Notes: a model not told the origin generated them from the sequence alone. Shown: positions 53,701 to 61,949, counted from the stretch's first letter. The stretch is DNA of 64,000 bases from CALMZY01 sp052033915 (GCA_052033915.1 JBPOJF010000006.1:62001-126000), one strand, 5' to 3'. Made by a program: numbers and translations.

Positions 53701-54721
53701 TCTGGAGCCCGGCGCGGTCGAACAACTGCAGGAGATCTCCAAGGCGGCGGAAAAGGCGTCGCAACTGACCCGCCAACTGCTGACATTCAGCCGGAAGCAG
53801 ATGATCCAGCCGAAGGTCATGGACCTGAACGAAACCTTGAAGAGTCTCAACAACATGCTCCAGCGGATCATCGGGGAGGATATCGTCCTTCAGGTCCGCG
53901 TGCAGCAGGAGCCCGCCATGATTCGCGCGGACCCGTCCATGCTGGAACAGGTGCTGGTCAACCTCGTCGTCAACGCGCGCGACGCCATGCCGAAGGGAGG
54001 AAAGATCACCCTCTCGATGGAGACGGTCGACGTCGCCGCGGAGCACGTCAAGAAGAACCCGGAAGCACGGCAGGGCCGATTCATCTGCCTGCACGTGACC
54101 GATACCGGCATCGGCATGAACCCGGAGGTGCGGGCGCGGGTATTCGAGCCGTTCTTCACGACCAAGGAACGGGGCAAGGGCACGGGCCTCGGCCTGGCCA
54201 CAGCGTACGGGATCATCAAGCAGCATGAAGGATGGATCGAACTCACCAGCGAAGAGAGACAGGGCGCGATGTTTAACATCTACCTGCCGCTCTACAGCGA
54301 TTCGCCCCAGGTCGAGGTGAAACAGGAGAGGCCGTTGCCGGTGGAAGGCGGGAATGAAACGATCCTGGTGGTCGAGGACGAACCCTCGGTTCGCATCCTG
54401 GTCTGCAGCGTTCTCACCCAATATGGATATCACGTACTCGAAGCCGGATCCGGGGCCGAGGGATTATTGATCTGGGAACAACACGCGGCTCAGATCGACC
54501 TGCTGCTGTCGGATGTCGTCATGCCCGGCGGAATCACGGGCGGAGAACTTGCCGAACACCTGTGGACCCGGAAATCGGATCTCAAGGTGCTGCTGACCAG
54601 CGGCTACCCTCTCGAAGCCCTGCGCCAGAAATTCGCTTTCCGCAAGGGAATCCGATTCCTGCCGAAACCGTTCTCTCCGGAAAAACTGGCGAGGCTGGTT
54701 CGCGAATGCCTTGACGCCTGA
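50747..54721 (+). CDS. Hybrid sensor histidine kinase with two GAF and five PAS domains
   Basis: 1324 residues, no membrane segments, so a cytoplasmic sensor. Order: GAF (about 10-165), PAS (185-300), PAS with a CPWC motif at Cys360/Cys363 (305-425), second GAF (430-595), three more PAS domains (603-718, 722-850, 855-945), HisKA with His964 in VAHDFNNILTAI, HATPase with NARDAMPKGG, DTGIGM and GKGTGLGLATAYG (about 1060-1185), and a C-terminal receiver with Asp1256 in LLLSDVVMPGG. The kinase belongs to the HDFNN class. Start at the ATG at 50747 after GGGGCGGAG. No partner regulator is adjacent except phoB, which has its own kinase. Signal unknown; the CPWC pair could sense redox or metal. Confidence 0.92.
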   Translation: MSPRTTPSDETKRVSELRRYEILDTPPEDAFDRLVAIAAGLFQVPMSAISLVDQGRVWFKARHGTQMTEVARDGSLCALLIEGSDVLVVPDTTKDSRTSGHPMVRARNGIRFYAGAPLRTQQGLNIGAICIFDSTPRDFSESQRAALKSLAAIVMDQLDLRLAKKTLEKTAADEALIEERKLFMAGMTVVFKWRATENWPVEYVSPNVEQFGYTPEDFVNGKMPYASLVHPDDLPRVAGEVATHSQAGDGTFEQEYRILTQNGETRWVYDFTRVIRDEGGKITHYHGYVYDETARKRAEEALKESWAKYEAVVESFDGQIYISSPDYKLEFLNERLIQSVGGNPIGENCYRILHNRDTVCPWCVSESVLRGQTVRWEVLNPKDNRWYYVLNTPITHPDGRVSKMATIMDITERKQAEEQLKRRESILEAVAFASEQFMKKPAWEPCAQDVLAALGQATLVSRVYIFENRITSGGDTIATRKFEWTAAGVAPLMYTPDLHEISLRSRGFGRWIDVMSRSHVIDGHVREFPKAERAPLAKADVRSVLIVPIFIEQQWWGFIGFDSCSVEREWSTAEIDALKTAAGLLGAAIHQRRSEEALRASEKSKRVILDAIPDLMLRISQAGIILDCKAEKQSNLVAPPDRIIGKSLLDCLPANVARQSMHYIAQTLATGKKQDYEHELLLDGKVKTFECRMVVSGENEVLSMVRDITDRKAAEAQLSKLSRAVEKTADSVLITDQNGIIEYVNPAFEQLTGYTRREVVGKTPAFLKSGKHPAEFYKRLWKTITAGEVFHGDFVNRRKNGESYYLGATITPIKDASGQVTHFVSTARDITDWKHADDAIKKLAAFPQFNPNPILEFAADGTLCYFNKAAKELSMSFGHANPRDILPPEAADFVRTCLETKQSRQRIEVNIADRTIAWSFYPILESRTVHAYGVDVTERLNLESQMRHLQKMEAVGRLAGGVAHDFNNILTAILGYSNMLLLEKNLEPGAVEQLQEISKAAEKASQLTRQLLTFSRKQMIQPKVMDLNETLKSLNNMLQRIIGEDIVLQVRVQQEPAMIRADPSMLEQVLVNLVVNARDAMPKGGKITLSMETVDVAAEHVKKNPEARQGRFICLHVTDTGIGMNPEVRARVFEPFFTTKERGKGTGLGLATAYGIIKQHEGWIELTSEERQGAMFNIYLPLYSDSPQVEVKQERPLPVEGGNETILVVEDEPSVRILVCSVLTQYGYHVLEAGSGAEGLLIWEQHAAQIDLLLSDVVMPGGITGGELAEHLWTRKSDLKVLLTSGYPLEALRQKFAFRKGIRFLPKPFSPEKLARLVRECLDA

Positions 54722-54895
54722 ACCTTTATGAAATCGAAACACGCCCCGTCGGGTTCGGCGCGCGCGACCGCGCCCTCAACGCGTTCAGTTCCAACCGGAA
54801 GCGATAACGCCCGGAAACAGAAATCTTTTGCAAACCTCACGTATTCTTAACAGAATCCCGGGAAGATCGGCGTGTTGGCAAGAGGATCATTCAAC

Positions 54896-55582
54896 ATGGC
54901 GAAGGAACATATTCTGGTCGTGGAGGACGAGGAGGATATCCAGGAACTCGTCCGGTACAACCTCGCGAAGGAGGGCTACCGCGTGACCCAGTCCCTGACC
55001 GGCGAGGACGGGTTCAAGACCGCGAAGACGGCCCGTCCGGATTTGATTCTTCTGGACTTGATGCTGCCCGGCCTGGACGGCCTCGAAATCTGCCGGCATT
55101 TGAAGGCCGATCCCAAAACAAGCCACACGCCCATCATCATGCTGACGGCCAAAGGCGAGGAATCGGATGTCGTCACCGGCCTCGAACTCGGCGCCGACGA
55201 CTACATGACAAAGCCCTTCAGTCCCAAGGTTCTCATCGCCCGAATACGGGCCGTGCTCCGCCGGAAAGCCAAGGCGTCCGCCGATGAGGAGGCGCCCCTC
55301 AAGGCGAGAGAGATCGTCATTCATCCCGGACGCCACGAAGTGCTCGTCAAAGGAAAGATCGTGAATCTCACGTTTACGGAGTTTCAGCTTCTGCACTTTC
55401 TGGCCAGGCGTCCGGGCTGGGTGTTCACCCGCCAGCAGATTGTCGACGCCATCAAGGGCGAGGACTACCCGGTCACCGACCGATCCGTCGACGTCCAGGT
55501 CGTCGGCTTGAGAAAAAAACTCGGCGCCTGCGGCGACTACATCGAAACCGTCCGCGGCGTCGGCTATCGTTTCAAAGAATGA
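54896..55582 (+). CDS. phoB: PhoB-type response regulator
   Basis: 228 residues. Receiver domain with VVEDEEDIQ acidic pocket, phospho-acceptor Asp54 in LILLDLMLPGLDG and Lys in TKPFSP; winged-helix DNA-binding domain of the OmpR/PhoB class with LTFTEFQLLHFLARRPGWVF and DVQVVGLRKKLG. The ATG at 54896 follows AGAGGA. Four bases separate it from the PhoR-like kinase. The PhoB name rests on kinase architecture and receiver similarity; no pst genes are here and I see no convincing Pho box in the 174 bases upstream. Confidence 0.82.
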   Translation: MAKEHILVVEDEEDIQELVRYNLAKEGYRVTQSLTGEDGFKTAKTARPDLILLDLMLPGLDGLEICRHLKADPKTSHTPIIMLTAKGEESDVVTGLELGADDYMTKPFSPKVLIARIRAVLRRKAKASADEEAPLKAREIVIHPGRHEVLVKGKIVNLTFTEFQLLHFLARRPGWVFTRQQIVDAIKGEDYPVTDRSVDVQVVGLRKKLGACGDYIETVRGVGYRFKE

Positions 55583-55586
55583 TACC

Positions 55587-57365
55587 ATGAAAAAGAAACG
55601 GCTTCTTTGGCACTTGTTCCCCTACTTCCTGGCCGTTTCCCTGCTTTCGATCCTTGCGGCCTCCTGGCACGTCTCTCAACGGCTCTATCACTTCTACGTC
55701 GCAAGGACCGGCCTGGATCTCGAGGCGCGGGCGCGCCTGCTCCGCCCGGAAATCGAATCCTTGATCGACCCCGTGGATTCCGCCGCGCTCGATGCCTTAT
55801 GCAAGCGGCTCGCACACGATTCAAACATGCGGATCACCGTGATCCTCCCCGACGGGAGCGTAGCGGGCGCTTCCGAAGAAACCGCTTTCCAGATGGAGAA
55901 TCACGCCGATCGTCCCGAAATCGCCGACGCGTTGCAGGGCCGGATCGGAACATCGACCCGTTACAGCTCGACCCGCCGGCGCAACATGATGTACGTGGCG
56001 ATTCCCATCGAGCGGGACGGGAACGTGATCGGCGTCCTTCGCACAGCCCTCGCCCTGTATTCCGTCGAGCAGCCCTTCCGGGCCTTCCGGCTCGAACTTC
56101 TTGCGGGCATCGTGTTTCTGTTCCTTCTCGCGGGAATCGGCAGCTTCGCGGTCTCGCGGCGCATCAGCCGCCCGATCGAAGAGATGAAGGCGGCTGCGGA
56201 ACGTTTCGCGCTGGGCAACCTCAGCCATCGGGTGCCGGTCCCGGAGGAACCCGAGGAACTGGGCGAACTGGCGCAGGTTCTGAACCGGCTCGCGGGCGAA
56301 CTGGGCGACAAGATCGCGCTCCTGGAACGACAGAGCAACGAACAGGGCACGATGTTCGCCAGCATGATGGAAGGCGTCGTGGCGATCGACGAAAACCGGC
56401 GGGTGATCAATCTCAATCCCGCCGCCGAGCGCCTGCTCGGCATACGGCCCGGAGACGCCTTCAACCGCAGTTTGCATGAGGTCATCCGGAACTCCGCCCT
56501 GCACAAGCTGATCGAGCAGGCGTTCAAGAAGGAGGAATCCGTCGAGGGGGATATCGTCATCTTCAACGGCGAAGAACGCTATCTCCTCGCGCATGTCACA
56601 ACCCTCAAAAGCGCGCTCGGCCGCAGCACCGGCGCGATGGTCGTTCTCAACGACGTGACGCGCCTGCGGAAACTGGAAAACCTGCGGCGCGACTTCGCCG
56701 CCAACGTGTCGCACGAGCTGAAGACCCCCATCACATCGATCAAGGGGTTTGTCGAAACCCTGCTCGAAGGCGCGGTCAACCACCCCGACGATGCCCGGCG
56801 ATTCCTTGGAATCATCGCGAAACACACGGACCGCCTGAATTCGATCATCGAAGACCTGCTCAGCCTCTCCCGGATTGAACAGCAGGCGGAAATCAGCCAG
56901 GTGCCCCTCGAACGCGCGTCCATCCGGGACGTGCTCAATACCGCCGTTCAACTGTGCCAGACCAAGGCGGCCGCCAGGGACATCCGCATCGAGATCGACT
57001 GTCCTCCGGACCTCGCGGCACACATCAACGCCCCGCTCATGGAGCAGGCCATCGTGAACCTCATCGATAACGCCGTGAAGTTCAGCGTTCCAGGCAAGCC
57101 GGTCCTCGTCCGGGCCGCCGCATCGGAGGAATCCGTTCTCATTTCCATCCGCGATGAAGGGCCCGGCATCGCGGCCGAGCACCTGCCGCGCATCTTTGAA
57201 CGTTTCTACCGCGTGGACAAGGCCCGCAGCCGACAGTTGGGCGGCACGGGACTGGGCCTTTCCATCGTGCGCCACATCGTTCTCGCGCACGGCGGCCAGG
57301 TCGATGTCGATAGCACCGTCGGCATGGGCAGCACATTCACCATCGCCTTGCCGGCGAGAACGTGA
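55587..57365 (+). CDS. phoR: PhoR-type membrane sensor histidine kinase
   Basis: 592 residues. Membrane helix 1 (about 9-28), a periplasmic domain of roughly 135 residues, helix 2 (about 165-185, ELLAGIVFLFLLAGIGSF), HAMP (about 188-240), PAS (about 248-355), HisKA with His376 in ANVSHELKTPITSIKGFVET, and HATPase with NLIDNAVKFS, DEGPGI and GGTGLGLSIV. This HAMP-PAS-HisKA order and the sequence around His376 match PhoR kinases. It most likely pairs with the adjacent regulator. The PhoR periplasmic domain is longer than the E. coli form and like the Gram-positive one. Confidence 0.85.
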   Translation: MKKKRLLWHLFPYFLAVSLLSILAASWHVSQRLYHFYVARTGLDLEARARLLRPEIESLIDPVDSAALDALCKRLAHDSNMRITVILPDGSVAGASEETAFQMENHADRPEIADALQGRIGTSTRYSSTRRRNMMYVAIPIERDGNVIGVLRTALALYSVEQPFRAFRLELLAGIVFLFLLAGIGSFAVSRRISRPIEEMKAAAERFALGNLSHRVPVPEEPEELGELAQVLNRLAGELGDKIALLERQSNEQGTMFASMMEGVVAIDENRRVINLNPAAERLLGIRPGDAFNRSLHEVIRNSALHKLIEQAFKKEESVEGDIVIFNGEERYLLAHVTTLKSALGRSTGAMVVLNDVTRLRKLENLRRDFAANVSHELKTPITSIKGFVETLLEGAVNHPDDARRFLGIIAKHTDRLNSIIEDLLSLSRIEQQAEISQVPLERASIRDVLNTAVQLCQTKAAARDIRIEIDCPPDLAAHINAPLMEQAIVNLIDNAVKFSVPGKPVLVRAAASEESVLISIRDEGPGIAAEHLPRIFERFYRVDKARSRQLGGTGLGLSIVRHIVLAHGGQVDVDSTVGMGSTFTIALPART

Positions 57366-57403
57366 GCCGTCGCCGGAGTTTATCTTCCGCCCATCAGATT
57401 TCC

Positions 57404-58258
57404 ATGCGTCCAGAACTAACCATAAACCGGTCGGTCAAGGAACCGACCCCGCCGCTCAGCCAGGCGGAGGCAGCCGTGGTCACGCCGCACCCGGCGCGCC
57501 GCTACCGTACCATCTGGATTTCCGACGTCCATCTCGGATGGCGCGCCTGCCAGGCCGAGCGGCTGCTCGATTTTCTGAAGCACCACGACGCGGACTACTG
57601 GTACCTCGTCGGAGATATCATTGACGGATGGGTCCTCAAACGCGCCTGGAACTGGCCGCAGTCGCACAACGATATTGTCCAGAAGCTGCTGCGCAAGGTT
57701 CGGAAAGGCGCCCGCGTGGTCTGCATCCCCGGCAACCATGACGAATTCCTCAACGACTTCACCCGCCTGAGCTTCGGCGGCATCATGGTCCTGAACGACT
57801 CCATGCACGAGACGGTGGACGGCCGCCGCATCTGGACCCTGCACGGCGACGAGTTCGACAGCATCGTGCACTACGCGCCCTGGCTGACAATCCTGGGGAA
57901 CAATGGATACGACCTCATGATCCTCGTGAACCGGGCGCTGAACCGTCTCCGCCGCCGACTCGGTTTCTCGGAGTGGTCGCTCTCCAGATACGTGAAACAG
58001 CGCGTAAAGAATATCGTCAAGTTCATGACCGATTACGAACGCGCCCTCCTGCGCGAGACACGCCGGCGCGGCGCGGACGGCGTCGTCTGCGGCCACATCC
58101 ACAAGGCCGAGATCCGGCAGGTGGACGGACTGACCTACTGCAACACCGGTGACTGGGTCGAATCGTGCACGGCCATCGCCGAGGATTTCGACGGCAGACT
58201 GTCCCTCATTACATGGCCGGGCGCCGAAGCCGTACAATCCAATCAGGCAGCCGCATGA
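57404..58258 (+). CDS. PlcP/LpxH-family metallophosphoesterase, probable phospholipase C
   Basis: 284 residues from the ATG at 57404; a GTG at 57362 overlapping the phoR stop would add 14 residues and also couple translation. All calcineurin-type metal motifs are present: SDVHLG, GDIIDGW, GNHDEF, HGDEFD, GHIHKAEI. The segment YDLMILVNRALNRLRRRLGF and the following SLSRYVKQRVKN, and the end YCNTGDWVESCTAIAEDFDG, match the branch that holds PlcP, the PhoB-controlled phospholipase C of rhizobia and marine bacteria, as well as proteins labelled UDP-2,3-diacylglucosamine diphosphatase. Position behind phoBR and before a diacylglycerol glycosyltransferase favours PlcP: phospholipid to diacylglycerol plus phospho-headgroup. 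An LpxH role cannot be excluded. Confidence 0.78.
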   Translation: MRPELTINRSVKEPTPPLSQAEAAVVTPHPARRYRTIWISDVHLGWRACQAERLLDFLKHHDADYWYLVGDIIDGWVLKRAWNWPQSHNDIVQKLLRKVRKGARVVCIPGNHDEFLNDFTRLSFGGIMVLNDSMHETVDGRRIWTLHGDEFDSIVHYAPWLTILGNNGYDLMILVNRALNRLRRRLGFSEWSLSRYVKQRVKNIVKFMTDYERALLRETRRRGADGVVCGHIHKAEIRQVDGLTYCNTGDWVESCTAIAEDFDGRLSLITWPGAEAVQSNQAAA

Positions 58259-58767
58259 AGCGCCCGACCCAGTCCATCTCTTTTCCGCAGGGCTCGGTGT
58301 GGGCCCTGCTGGCCTGGATCATCCTGCTGGCCGCGTTGTTCGCGCAGGTCGAGATCCAGATCGAGGGTCCCAACGGCTGGGCCGCCGAACTGCCGACGTG
58401 GCGGCTGACCGTCCCTGCCCCGCTGGACCTTCTGTTCGGCGGCCGCGAGATCACCGGCTATCACACATTCATTTTCACGTTCATGTTCGCCGCGTTTCAC
58501 CTGTCCCTCGTTATGACCGGACAATTCTCGCTTCGCCTCGAGGCGCGCATTCTGGGCAGCCTGATGCTCTTCTGGATTTTCGAAGACGCCCTTTGGTTCG
58601 CGTTCAATCCCGCGTACGGGATCTCCCGACTGACCTCGCAGGCCGCGCCGTGGCATCCGCACTGGGCCCTCGGCGTGCCGGTCGACTACCTGATCCTTCC
58701 GATCCTCGGGGCGGCGCTGATCCTCTATTCCTACCGGCAACCGCGGCCAGCCAAGGAACCTTCATGA
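58255..58767 (+). CDS. Uncharacterised membrane protein in lipid operon
   Basis: 170 residues with about four hydrophobic helices (VWALLAWIILLAALFAQVEI; FIFTFMFAAFHLSLVM; ILGSLMLFWIFEDALWF; VDYLILPILGAALILY). Polar signatures are GPNGWAAELPTWR, the FEDALWFAFNPAYGI motif and PWHPHWALGVPVDY, which recur in an uncharacterised family of bacterial membrane proteins I cannot name. Its ATG overlaps the phosphoesterase stop by four bases and its stop overlaps the glycosyltransferase start by four, so it is bound into the operon. A role in moving or handling lipid substrate is a guess. Confidence 0.75.
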   Translation: MKRPTQSISFPQGSVWALLAWIILLAALFAQVEIQIEGPNGWAAELPTWRLTVPAPLDLLFGGREITGYHTFIFTFMFAAFHLSLVMTGQFSLRLEARILGSLMLFWIFEDALWFAFNPAYGISRLTSQAAPWHPHWALGVPVDYLILPILGAALILYSYRQPRPAKEPS

Positions 58768-59921
58768 AGAAGTTGCTGATTCTGCATGCCTCCGCCGGAG
58801 GCGGACATCGCCGCGCCGCGGAAGCGCTTGCCGCCGCCGCGAAAGCCCGCGGACTTGACACCGTCGTTCGGGACATCCTCGACTTCATGCCGCCGCTGTA
58901 CCGCCGCACCTACGCAAAAGGGTATCTGACCCTGGTCCGGTCCGCTCCGGAATTATGGGGCTACCTGTACGCGCAGTCGGACCGGTCGGCCCACACGCCT
59001 CTCGAACGCCAAGTCCGCACCGCGTTCAACAAACTCAACTCGATTTCCTTTCTGCGGTTTCTTGCGAAGTCATCGCCTGACGCGGTCCTCTGTACCCACT
59101 TCCTTCCGCTGGAACTGGTCGGCGCGCTTCCACCCAGGCGCCGGCGGGGCTTGCCGCTCTTCGGCGTGCTAACGGACTTCGCGGCCCATGCGCTCTGGTA
59201 CTGCTCCGGCGTCGACGCCTACTACGTCGCCACGGAAGAGGCTCGCCGCCAACTCGTGCGCAGAGGCCAGACGATGGACCGAATCATCGTATCGGGAATT
59301 CCTGTTTTTCCGGCTTTTGCCCCGCGCTCGACGCCGCACGAAGCACGGTCCCGGTTAGGCTTGAAACCGGACCTGCCGGCCGCGCTGGTGCTGAACGGAG
59401 GACTGGGCGTCGGCCCGGCCCTCAAACTGCTTCACACCTTCAGAACCGATCCCCCGCCCTGCCAGATAATCATCGTAACAGGTCGTGATGCAAAGCTCGA
59501 AGCGAAGGCCCGGGCAGCCGCCGCCCGGATTTCCGCGCCGGTCACCGTCTACGGGTTCGTCGACCACATCGACGAACTGATGGACGCCGCCGACCTCGTG
59601 ATCAGCAAACCCGGCGGACTGACCATGGCCGAGGCTCTGGCCAAGGGCCGACCGGTCATGCTCATGGACCCGATCCCCGGTCAGGAGCAGAGAAACTGCG
59701 AGTACCTTCTCGAGGCCGGCTGCGCGGTACGGGTCTTCGATCCCGAGGAGGCCGCTTGGAAGATTGGCGTCCTGTTACGCAACCGCGCACGTCTCGCCCG
59801 CCTGTCCGCCCATGCGAGAAAGCTCGGCCGGCCCGAAGCGGCAGGCCATATCCTCGACGATATCCTGGCCCGCGTCCGCGTGCGCGCGGTTGACGGCCAT
59901 GCTAGACTTTCACAGGGATGA
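58764..59921 (+). CDS. MGDG-synthase-like diacylglycerol glycosyltransferase (GT28)
   Basis: 385 residues. N-terminal GGGH loop in LLILHASAGGGHRRAAEALA, as in plant MGDG synthase and Bacillus UgtP, and the MGDG synthase-type N-terminal domain with RTYAKGYLTLVRSAPELWGY. The C-terminal GT28 half has LNGGLGVGP, YGFVDHIDELMDAADLVISK and PGGLTMAEALAKGRPVMLMD, the UDP-sugar site. Expected to transfer hexose from a UDP-sugar to diacylglycerol on the cytoplasmic face, making a phosphorus-free glycolipid. Joined to both neighbours by ATGA overlaps. Which sugar is used cannot be told. Confidence 0.85.
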   Translation: MKKLLILHASAGGGHRRAAEALAAAAKARGLDTVVRDILDFMPPLYRRTYAKGYLTLVRSAPELWGYLYAQSDRSAHTPLERQVRTAFNKLNSISFLRFLAKSSPDAVLCTHFLPLELVGALPPRRRRGLPLFGVLTDFAAHALWYCSGVDAYYVATEEARRQLVRRGQTMDRIIVSGIPVFPAFAPRSTPHEARSRLGLKPDLPAALVLNGGLGVGPALKLLHTFRTDPPPCQIIIVTGRDAKLEAKARAAAARISAPVTVYGFVDHIDELMDAADLVISKPGGLTMAEALAKGRPVMLMDPIPGQEQRNCEYLLEAGCAVRVFDPEEAAWKIGVLLRNRARLARLSAHARKLGRPEAAGHILDDILARVRVRAVDGHARLSQG

Positions 59922-60841
59922 AGGCAGGCGAACAGAAGAGCCGTTTGCGCAAAGTCCGCGTACTGATCAACCCGAAATCCGGGCTGGGTCTCTCGTTCGA
60001 TGATTTCTGGGCGGTCGTCGAGAAACACTGGAGCCGCGAAGACGTCGACGTCTCCTACCAGTTCAGCAACGACATCGCGGACGGCCAGAGCAAGGCCTTG
60101 CGCGCCGTAGAAGGCGGGACGGACACCATCCTGATCGCCGGCGGCGACGGCATGGTCAACAGCATCGGAAGCGTGCTGACGGGCACCGACGCGGCTCTCG
60201 GCGTAATCCCCACCGGCAGCGGCAACGGCTTCGCGCGGCATTTTGGAATCCCCCTCGACCTCCCCGGCGCCGTGAAGGCGCTGGCCGGCGCGAACCGGTG
60301 CCGGATCGATGTCGGCACGGCCAACGGCAGGCCGTTCTTCGTGACCTGCAGCATGGCGTGGGACGCCGCGATCGTGCGGAGCTTCGAGAAATTTCCCGTC
60401 CGCGGCATCCTGCCCTACGTCTTTGCCGGCGCCGCAGAACTGATCGGCTACGTCGCCCAGCCATTCGAGGTGTCACTCGACGACAGCGAGACGCTCTCCT
60501 TTCCCGATCCGATCATCTTCACCGCAGCCAATCTGACCCAGTACGGCGGCGGCGCGCGCATCGCGCCTCAAGCCCTGTCGGACGACGGTTACATGGAAAT
60601 GGTTGTCGCCCTCCGCCAGGACATGCCGCTTCTGCTGGCAAACGTGGGTCGTCTGTTCAACGGCACGATCGACCAGATTCCGCAGATCCTCACCCGCCGG
60701 TTTCAGCGCATGGACGTTCGCCGTAAACTCGCCGCCCCAATCCAGATGGACGGCGAACTGGTCGAAGCCGGACCCAACGTCGAAATCCGCCTTCTCCCCA
60801 ACTCCCTGAACGTACTGGTCCCGGCCGCGACAACCCCGTGA
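59918..60841 (+). CDS. Diacylglycerol/lipid kinase (DagK/YegS family)
   Basis: 307 residues. Nucleotide-binding signatures INPKSG (about residue 18), GGDGMVNSIGSVL (GGDGT variant with Met) and IPTGSGNGFARHFGIP, then the C-terminal beta-sandwich with QMDGELVEAGPNVEIRLLP. Soluble lipid kinases of this family phosphorylate diacylglycerol to phosphatidic acid. Its ATG overlaps the glycosyltransferase stop by four bases. In this operon it would return surplus diacylglycerol to phospholipid synthesis. Confidence 0.88.
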   Translation: MKAGEQKSRLRKVRVLINPKSGLGLSFDDFWAVVEKHWSREDVDVSYQFSNDIADGQSKALRAVEGGTDTILIAGGDGMVNSIGSVLTGTDAALGVIPTGSGNGFARHFGIPLDLPGAVKALAGANRCRIDVGTANGRPFFVTCSMAWDAAIVRSFEKFPVRGILPYVFAGAAELIGYVAQPFEVSLDDSETLSFPDPIIFTAANLTQYGGGARIAPQALSDDGYMEMVVALRQDMPLLLANVGRLFNGTIDQIPQILTRRFQRMDVRRKLAAPIQMDGELVEAGPNVEIRLLPNSLNVLVPAATTP

Positions 60842-60978
60842 ACAACCCCGCGCGCGCCCCTCACCTCCATCGCTTCTTGGCACCCTCTTGACCTCGGACG
60901 CCTCTTCCGAGAGCATGTCCCACGTTACAACCCCAAGGGGGGTCACGATCTCCCTGTTGTTTCCCACTCCTTTCCAAC

Positions 60979-61010
60979 ATTCGTGTTTATTCGCGGTCAT
61001 TCGTGGTTTA
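60979..61010. repeat. ATTCGTG-unit repeat, third copy of the family (single arm)
   Basis: CATTCGTGTTTATTCGCGGT followed by CATTCGTGGTTT. It matches the right arm of the 2101-2184 repeat almost base for base but has no left arm. It lies 18 bases before the ABC transporter start in the gap after the kinase gene. Confidence 0.75.
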
Positions 61011-61028
61011 TATTCCGACCCGGCAGCC

Positions 61029-61949
61029 ATGACGGATAACCATCCCATCATCTGCGCGGAGGGGCTCACAAAGATTTTCCGCGATTTCTGGCGTCGGCCC
61101 AAGGTGCGCGCGGTGGACGCGCTCTCGTTCGAGGTGCGCCCCGGCGAGGTGTTCGGCCTTCTCGGCCCCAACGGGTCCGGCAAGAGCACCACCCTGAAAA
61201 TGATCCTCGGCCTTCTTCACCCGAGCCACGGACAGCTCAGCGTTCTCGGCCGTTCGCCGCGCGACGTGAAGACCAAGGAGCGCGTGGGCTACTTGCCGGA
61301 GGAGTCCTACCTGTATCCGTACCTGACCGGGGAAGAGACGCTGGACTTCTACGGACGCCTCTTCGATCTCGGCCCCGGCGAGCGCAGAGAGCGGATCGAA
61401 CAGTTGCTCCGAATGATCGGCCTCGAACACGCGAGACACCGCGTCGTGGCCGAGTTTTCAAAGGGAATGGCCCGGCGAATCGGCCTCGCGCAGGCGCTGG
61501 TCAACGATCCGGACCTTGTCATCCTCGACGAGCCGACATCCGGCCTTGACCCGCTGGGCTGCCGCCAGGTCAAGGACCTCATCGTCACCCTCGCCCGCCG
61601 CGGCAAAACCGTCCTCCTCTCCTCGCACCTGCTCGCGGACGTGGAAGACGTCTGCGACCGCATCGCCATTCTCTATAACGGACGCATCCAGGCCATGGGC
61701 CCGATCAAGGACCTGCTCGAGGAAAAGAGCCGCCTGCAACTGACGATTCCGGAACTGCCGGCCGATGCCATGAAGCGCGTCCTGACCGTCATCCGCGAAG
61801 CCGTCGGCCAGGACCCGGAAATCGAACACCCGCGCCGGAACCTGGAGCACTATTTCCTCGAAGTGGTCGAGAAAGCCCGCCGTGGAAGCATGGACTCATC
61901 CGGCGTCGGCCCGTCCAAGGGGGTCGCGCAGTACCTGTCTCATGAATAA
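61029..61949 (+). CDS. ABC transporter ATP-binding protein
   Basis: 306 residues from the ATG at 61029. Walker A GPNGSGKST, signature FSKGMARRIGLAQAL, Walker B VILDEPTSGLDP and H-loop SSHLLADVED are complete. The long C-terminal tail after residue 220 is usual for ABC-2 exporters of the NatA type. An upstream open frame to 60888 crosses the repeat and was rejected. Its end overlaps the permease gene by eight bases. Confidence 0.93.
   Translation: MTDNHPIICAEGLTKIFRDFWRRPKVRAVDALSFEVRPGEVFGLLGPNGSGKSTTLKMILGLLHPSHGQLSVLGRSPRDVKTKERVGYLPEESYLYPYLTGEETLDFYGRLFDLGPGERRERIEQLLRMIGLEHARHRVVAEFSKGMARRIGLAQALVNDPDLVILDEPTSGLDPLGCRQVKDLIVTLARRGKTVLLSSHLLADVEDVCDRIAILYNGRIQAMGPIKDLLEEKSRLQLTIPELPADAMKRVLTVIREAVGQDPEIEHPRRNLEHYFLEVVEKARRGSMDSSGVGPSKGVAQYLSHE

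Noticed and set aside
54722..54895. Possible Pho box upstream of phoB
   Set aside because: No pair of CTGTCAT-like half sites with 11-bp spacing is visible; TTAACA occurs once only. Not enough to report a site.
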